Source of the DNA: JAJTHJ01 sp046316025
GTDB taxonomy: Bacteria > Pseudomonadota > Gammaproteobacteria > Burkholderiales > Burkholderiaceae_F
Direction of reading: 5' to 3'
NCBI GenBank assembly: GCA_046316025.1
Contig: JBKCXU010000019.1
Location: 1-19,601, forward strand
DNA: 19,601 bases
In this document: one piece after another, positions 16,392 through 19,601 of the stretch
How positions within the stretch are numbered: position 1 is the first letter of the stretch
Layout: every line of letters starts with the position of its first letter
Program-made: the position numbers and the translations under genes
Notes under the pieces: model-generated
What the model was told of the DNA's origin: nothing
Database searches by the model: none
What the model saw: the letters and a program-made list of their open reading frames with translations, nothing else

Positions 16392-18458
16392 TTACTGTGG
16401 CGCGCTCTTCTTGCACGCCGCGCCGATCTGCCCCTCAGCTTGTTCCGCGGAGCACTCAGCCTGCATCGCCCGAAGATCTTCATAGGCAACGGGCGCCTGT
16501 ATCTCCTCGAAAGTGAGTTCATTACGCCGCAGCCGCGCTTCCACGGACCCGATTCCCGCCGCGACCCGCTGCGCTTGCGCCTGATCGCGCGCTACCGCCG
16601 GAAGTACAAAGGCCGAACCGCCTGCCTGCTCGGCAAATGCGATATTGGCCCACAAGACGCCGTTGTAATTGAAAGTGCGCGGACTGGTGACCTGCAGCAC
16701 GCGACGGAACGCCAACGCCACCGAGTTCGTGGGACCGGCCGCAAGATTGACATCGATACTTCGCGACGCGGGATCGACGACAAACGACCGATTTGCCGAA
16801 CTCGGTGAGCTCACCGCGCTGGCACTGGCAATCGCCAGGCTCGCTCCACCAAAACCGGTGTTGCGCAGCGCCAGCGCGCCGCCACCAACGTCGACATCCA
16901 CGCTGCCGCGGCCACCCTGATTAGCGAGCGTCAAGCCAAAACCGCTCGCACTAGCGTAAGTAATGGCGCCACCACCGCTGTCGAGCGAAACCTCGCCGAT
17001 CGCGTTGCGCTGGGTCAGCACGATCACGCCACCGCCGCTGGTGGCGGTCAAGCTGTTCGCGCTCAGCACCCCGCTTTCCGCGATGCCTCCCCCATTGCTG
17101 CCTGCCACCAGAGCGCCTCCGACGCTGCCCTGGCCAAGGTTCAGCGTCCCGGTCGAACTCGCCGTCAGGTTGCCCGTGGCCAGCGCACCCAGCGTCAGCG
17201 CGTCCTTGTCCACGATCTTCGTTTCCGCTCCCGTCAGGCTCACCGCCTCCCGGAAGTCGTTGTTCGGCTGCGTCAGCGTGATCGCGCCCGCGCCCGCGTT
17301 GACCGTACTCGTGCCCGTCACCGTCAGCGCACCCGCCTGCTGTGTGATCGCGCTGTTCGTGCTCGTCAACCCCAGCGTCCCGCTCGCGGTGACGTTGTGG
17401 CCCAGCGTGATGCCGCCCGTGCCCGTCAGCGATACGTTGCCGCCGCTCAACGCCGCCGCCGTGGCCAGCGTGCCTACACTCTCCAGCGTCAGATCCGCAG
17501 TTCCGGTGGCAATCGCCGTCGCAGGCAGCGTCAGCGCCCCACCCGTCGAGACCAGCGACACCGCTTTGTCCGCCACGCTGCTCAAGCCCGTCACCGTCAG
17601 GCCGCCCGCGCCGTCGACAACACTGATCGCGCCACCCGTCAGCCCAATGCTGCCGAAATTGTTGCCCGCCTGCGCCAGCGTGACGTCGCCCGCGCCCGCA
17701 TTGACCGTCGTCGCCCCCGTGGCATCAATCGCCCCGCCCGTCTGGTTGATCGCGCTGTTGCTGCTCGCCAACCCCAGCGTCCCGCTCGCCTTTACGTTCT
17801 TCGACAGCGTGATCCCCGTGCCGCCCGTTAGCGATACGTTGCCGCCGCTCAAATCCCCCGTCGGCGCCAACGTCCCGCCGCTGCTCACCAGCGTCAGATA
17901 CGCCGTGCCCGTATCAATGTTCGTGACCGCCACCGGCAGCGTCAATACGCCACCGCCCAAGGCCCGCAGCTCCAGCGCCTTGTCGGCGCCGCCGCTGCGC
18001 GTCAGTGACGTGACGTTCAACCCGCCCGTGCTGTCCACCACCTTGATCGCACCTCCCATCAGCGCCACGTCGCCCAGCTTGTTGTCCGCCTGCGCCAGCG
18101 TGATGTCGCCCGTGCCCGCCTTGACCGTCGCCTCCGCGGCATCAAGCGCGCCACCCGTCTGGTTGATCGCGCTGTTGGTGCTCGTCAAACCCAGCGTCCC
18201 GCTCGCCGTCACCGTCACGTTATGGCTCAGCGTGATGCCACCGTTGCCCTTCAGCGATACGTTGCCACCGCTCAGCGCCGCCGCCGTGGCCAGCGTGCCT
18301 GCACTCTCCAGCGTCAGATCCGCCGTTCCGGTGGCAATCGCCGTCGCAGGCAGCGTCAGCGTCCCACCAGTCGAAATCAGCGACACTGCCTTGTTCGCCC
18401 CGTTGTTCACGCCCGTCACCGTCAGAAAGCCGCACACGCCGGATGCCGCCAAAGCCAG
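16392..18458 (-). CDS. C-terminal part of a repetitive filamentous-haemagglutinin-type adhesin (5' end lost at assembly junction)
   Basis: These 688 residues are rich in Gly, Ala, Thr, Ser, Leu and Asn in the short alternating pattern of right-handed beta-helix adhesins secreted by two-partner (TpsA/FHA-like) systems. Three imperfect repeats of about 135 residues share STGG.LTLP, GTADLTLES, LSGGNVSL, GITL.HNV and ASGTLGLTSTNSAI motifs. The last 200 residues leave the repeat pattern: SFVVDPASRSIDVNLAAGPT, FNYNGVLWANIAF and an acidic, coiled-coil-like end with two late cysteines (…AECSAEQ…ACKKSAPQ). An open frame continues upstream to 19157, but beyond about 18460 it is the antisense of a plus-strand coding region (proline-rich, not adhesin-like), so I stop the gene there. 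The specific adhesin name is not recognisable. It lies 183 bp upstream of clpV on the same strand. Confidence 0.8.
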   Translation of the reverse strand: MALAASGVCGFLTVTGVNNGANKAVSLISTGGTLTLPATAIATGTADLTLESAGTLATAAALSGGNVSLKGNGGITLSHNVTVTASGTLGLTSTNSAINQTGGALDAAEATVKAGTGDITLAQADNKLGDVALMGGAIKVVDSTGGLNVTSLTRSGGADKALELRALGGGVLTLPVAVTNIDTGTAYLTLVSSGGTLAPTGDLSGGNVSLTGGTGITLSKNVKASGTLGLASSNSAINQTGGAIDATGATTVNAGAGDVTLAQAGNNFGSIGLTGGAISVVDGAGGLTVTGLSSVADKAVSLVSTGGALTLPATAIATGTADLTLESVGTLATAAALSGGNVSLTGTGGITLGHNVTASGTLGLTSTNSAITQQAGALTVTGTSTVNAGAGAITLTQPNNDFREAVSLTGAETKIVDKDALTLGALATGNLTASSTGTLNLGQGSVGGALVAGSNGGGIAESGVLSANSLTATSGGGVIVLTQRNAIGEVSLDSGGGAITYASASGFGLTLANQGGRGSVDVDVGGGALALRNTGFGGASLAIASASAVSSPSSANRSFVVDPASRSIDVNLAAGPTNSVALAFRRVLQVTSPRTFNYNGVLWANIAFAEQAGGSAFVLPAVARDQAQAQRVAAGIGSVEARLRRNELTFEEIQAPVAYEDLRAMQAECSAEQAEGQIGAACKKSAPQ
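17233..18425 (-). repeat. Three tandem ~400-bp coding repeats in the adhesin
   Basis: Three successive units begin near 18425, 18020 and 17602 (minus strand) with the peptides LTVTGVNNGANKAV, LNVTSLTRSGGADKAL and LTVTGLSSVADKAV. Each goes on through LTLP, LTLxS, LSGGNVSL and GTLGL motifs to a terminal TLAQ/TLTQ N-F block. Units 1 and 3 are closest to each other. They are beta-helix repeats of a protein, not a CRISPR or transposon structure. Such repeats are also a frequent cause of assembly error. Confidence 0.75.
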
Positions 18459-18567
18459 CGCCGTCTCGGATACACATCTGACGCTGACGACGGCGGGAGC
18501 ATGCAACGCCACGGTGAGCGACACGAACTCGCTGGCTTTGGCGGCTTCCGGCGTGTGCGGCAATTTG
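18413..18567. repeat. Fold-back inverted repeat around the strand-flip junction
   Basis: The minus-strand reading of 18460 down to about 18413 (CGCTGGCTTTGGCGGCATCC…) is nearly the same as the plus-strand reading of about 18519-18567 (CGCTGGCTTTGGCGGCTTCC…). Both arms share the variant GGCGTGTGCGG, whereas other copies of this repeat read GGCGTGGGCGG. The arms face away from each other around the adapter-like core at 18461-18479. This is expected if two reads from the same repeat family were joined head to head. Confidence 0.8.
18461..18479 (-). other. Tn5/Nextera mosaic-end-like sequence at the strand flip (probable library adapter)
   Basis: Read on the minus strand the 19 bases are AGATGTGTATCCGAGACGG. 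The Tn5 mosaic end used in tagmentation libraries is AGATGTGTATAAGAGACAG, so 16 of 19 positions match, including the first ten. In one frame it encodes MCIRD, a peptide recognisable as translated mosaic end. The 14 bases on its outer side (18480-18493) match the adapter tail at 12 of 14, but the native repeat explains those at least as well. Insert-like adhesin sequence begins at exactly the next base (18460). No transposase or transposon lies nearby. I infer an untrimmed adapter that was assembled into the contig; the three mismatches are unexplained. Confidence 0.75.
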
Positions 18568-19601
18568 ACGGTGACGGCGGGCGGCAACATCACGCAAAGC
18601 GGGGCGCTGACGGTAGGGGGTGCCTCGAGCTTCAACGCCGGGGCGAACTCCATCACGCTGGGTAACGCGGGCAACGACTTCGGTGGGGCGGTGACGCTGA
18701 CCGGTGGGGCGACGCAGATCAAGGACGGCAACGCGCTGACGCTGGGGACGTTGAGTACCGGGGCGCTGACGGTGGAGGCGAATGCGGGTGGCGGCACGGC
18801 CGATCTGAACCTGGGCAAGGGCACGGTGGCGTCGCTGGATGCGAAGAGCAACGGCGGGGCGATCAAGCAGAGCACGGCTGTGGGCGACACGCTGACGGTG
18901 ACGGGCACGAGTACGGTCAACGCGGGCACGGGCGACATCACGCTGGCGCAGGCGGGCAACGACTTCGGTGGGGCGGTGACGCTGACCACGGTGGGAGCAG
19001 GCAACGCCACGGTGAGCGACACGAACACGCTGGCTTTGGCCGCATCCGGCGTGGGCGGCAATTTGACGGTGACGGCGGGCGGCAACATCACGCAAAACGG
19101 GGCGCTGACGGTAGGGGGGGTGACGACGCTGGCACTTACAGCGTCCGGCAGCGACATCCTGCTTGCGAGTCAGCCGAACAATTTCGCGGGCGGGGTGGCT
19201 CTTGGCGGTACCGTGGCCAACATTCGCGATATTGAACTGCGCAGCATCAGCGCGTCGGCGGCAACGCCCTCCGGTTTTCCGGCGAGCGGACTGCGCAACG
19301 TGACGCTGGCATTCGATAACGCTGCGCTCGCGTTGCCGGCGATCGGGCTGACCGGCACTCTTACGGTGAAGGCGGGCGGCAACATCACGCAAAGCGGGGC
19401 GCTGACGGTAGGGGGTGCCTCGAGCTTCAACGCCGGGGTGAACTCCATCACGCTGGGCAACGCGGGCAACGACTTCGGTGGGGCGGTGACGCTGACCACG
19501 GCGGGAGCAGGCAACGCCACGGTGAGCGACACGAACACGCTGGCTTTGGCGGCATCCGGCGTGGGCGGCAATTTGACGGTGACGGCGGGCGGCAACATCA
19601 C
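18481..19601 (+). CDS. Internal fragment of the same type of repetitive adhesin, on the opposite strand, open at both ends
   Basis: Frame +1 from 18481 is open for 373 codons to the window edge with no stop and no credible start. It encodes repeats such as NAGNDFGGAVTLTT, GNATVSDTNTLALAASGVGG, NLTVTAGGNITQSGALTVGG and TVNAGTGDITLAQAGNDFGG. A block TLTGGATQIKDGNALTLGTL resembles SLTGAETKIVDKDALTLGAL in the minus-strand part, so both belong to one protein or close paralogues. A non-repeat insert (LLASQPNNFAGGVALGGTVA, NIRDIELRSISASAA) lies near 19155-19340. The minus-strand open frames over this stretch are Pro/Val-rich shadows. If the junction at 18461 is an artefact, this piece most likely belongs upstream in the same adhesin gene in the opposite orientation to that shown. 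Confidence 0.75.
18577..18701 (+). repeat. 125-bp direct repeat in the adhesin fragment, copy 1
   Basis: This stretch (GCGGGCGGCAACATCACGCA onwards, through the gene segment for GALTVGGASSFNAG and NDFGGAVTLT) recurs almost exactly at 19372-19496, offset by 795 bp. The differences I noted are single bases in GGGCGAACTCC against GGGTGAACTCC and in GGTAAC against GGCAAC. The near identity suggests recent duplication or gene conversion inside the adhesin, and makes short-read assembly here unreliable. Confidence 0.75.
19372..19496 (+). repeat. 125-bp direct repeat in the adhesin fragment, copy 2
   Basis: Near-identical copy of 18577-18701 (see that entry). It is followed directly by another copy of the unit encoding TLTTAGAGNATVSDTNTLAL, which also occurs at about 18981-19116 and, in a more divergent form, at 18483-18620. 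The window ends inside this last unit. Confidence 0.75.

Noticed and set aside
18461..18479. Remnant of a natural Tn5/IS50 insertion
   Set aside because: The hyperactive mosaic end is an engineered hybrid sequence. No transposase, no second end and no 9-bp target duplication are visible.
18413..18567. A genuine phase-variable inversion or invertible promoter
   Set aside because: No recombinase is nearby, the core matches a sequencing adapter, and the fold-back arms are ordinary adhesin repeat units. Artefact is simpler, though only reads can settle it.
18459..19157. Upstream third of a long minus-strand open frame that would extend the adhesin to 921 residues
   Set aside because: It translates to Pro/Val-rich sequence (TVKLPPTPDAAKASVFVSLT) that is the exact antisense of clear adhesin repeats on the plus strand. 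It joins the true C-terminal part only through the adapter-like junction.
17233..19601. CRISPR-like array or transposon repeats
   Set aside because: The repeats are 100-400 bp, in-frame and code for beta-helix motifs. There are no short, regular direct repeats with unique spacers.

Overview
The window holds most of a type VI secretion system (T6SS) gene cluster. It is followed, on the right-hand side, by pieces of a large repetitive filamentous-haemagglutinin-type adhesin. Base composition is high-GC with strong GC3 bias. The TssK/TssL/TssM/ClpV sequences and the TagF, TagJ and OmpA-tailed TssL set look proteobacterial, most likely a betaproteobacterium (Rhodocyclales- or Burkholderiales-like). 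The genus cannot be fixed from the sequence alone.

Layout (all T6SS genes on the minus strand, transcribed right to left): clpV/tssH (13578-16208), tssK (12225-13568), tssL with a C-terminal OmpA domain (10929-12203), tssM (7382-10918), tagF (6601-7374), a possible 49-codon ORF (6438-6587), tssA (5322-6422), tssB (4785-5285), tssC (3248-4741), hcp (2723-3208), tagJ/impE (1869-2633), tssE (1322-1834, or from 1867) and tssF, which runs off the left edge (1-1312). Gaps are mostly 1-45 bp, so this reads as one long operon. It probably continues to the left into tssG and effector genes. TssK-TssL-TssM (with TssF, TssE, TssA) make the membrane complex and baseplate. TssB-TssC form the contractile sheath around the Hcp tube. 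ClpV, possibly helped by TagJ, disassembles contracted sheath, and TagF is a post-translational regulator. The outer-membrane lipoprotein TssJ, TssG, VgrG, PAAR and any Fha/PpkA/PppA are not in this window.

Right end: from 16392 to about 18458 the minus strand encodes the C-terminal 688 residues of a repeat-rich secreted adhesin. From about 18481 to 19601 the same kind of protein is encoded on the PLUS strand, open at both ends. The strand flip coincides with a 19-bp stretch (18461-18479) that matches the Tn5/Nextera mosaic end at 16 of 19 positions and is flanked by fold-back arms. The simplest reading is a library-adapter chimera in the assembly, not a biological inversion. Gene calls across 18461 should not be trusted.

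I see no tRNA, rRNA, CRISPR array or complete insertion sequence. The more interesting non-coding features are three tandem GC hairpins between hcp and tagJ, a 16-bp palindrome upstream of clpV, and the short ORF between tagF and tssA. I did not find convincing evidence of a wholly new system. The T6SS is a recognisable one with some architectural quirks: clpV first, an OmpA-tailed TssL, and no tssJ in view.
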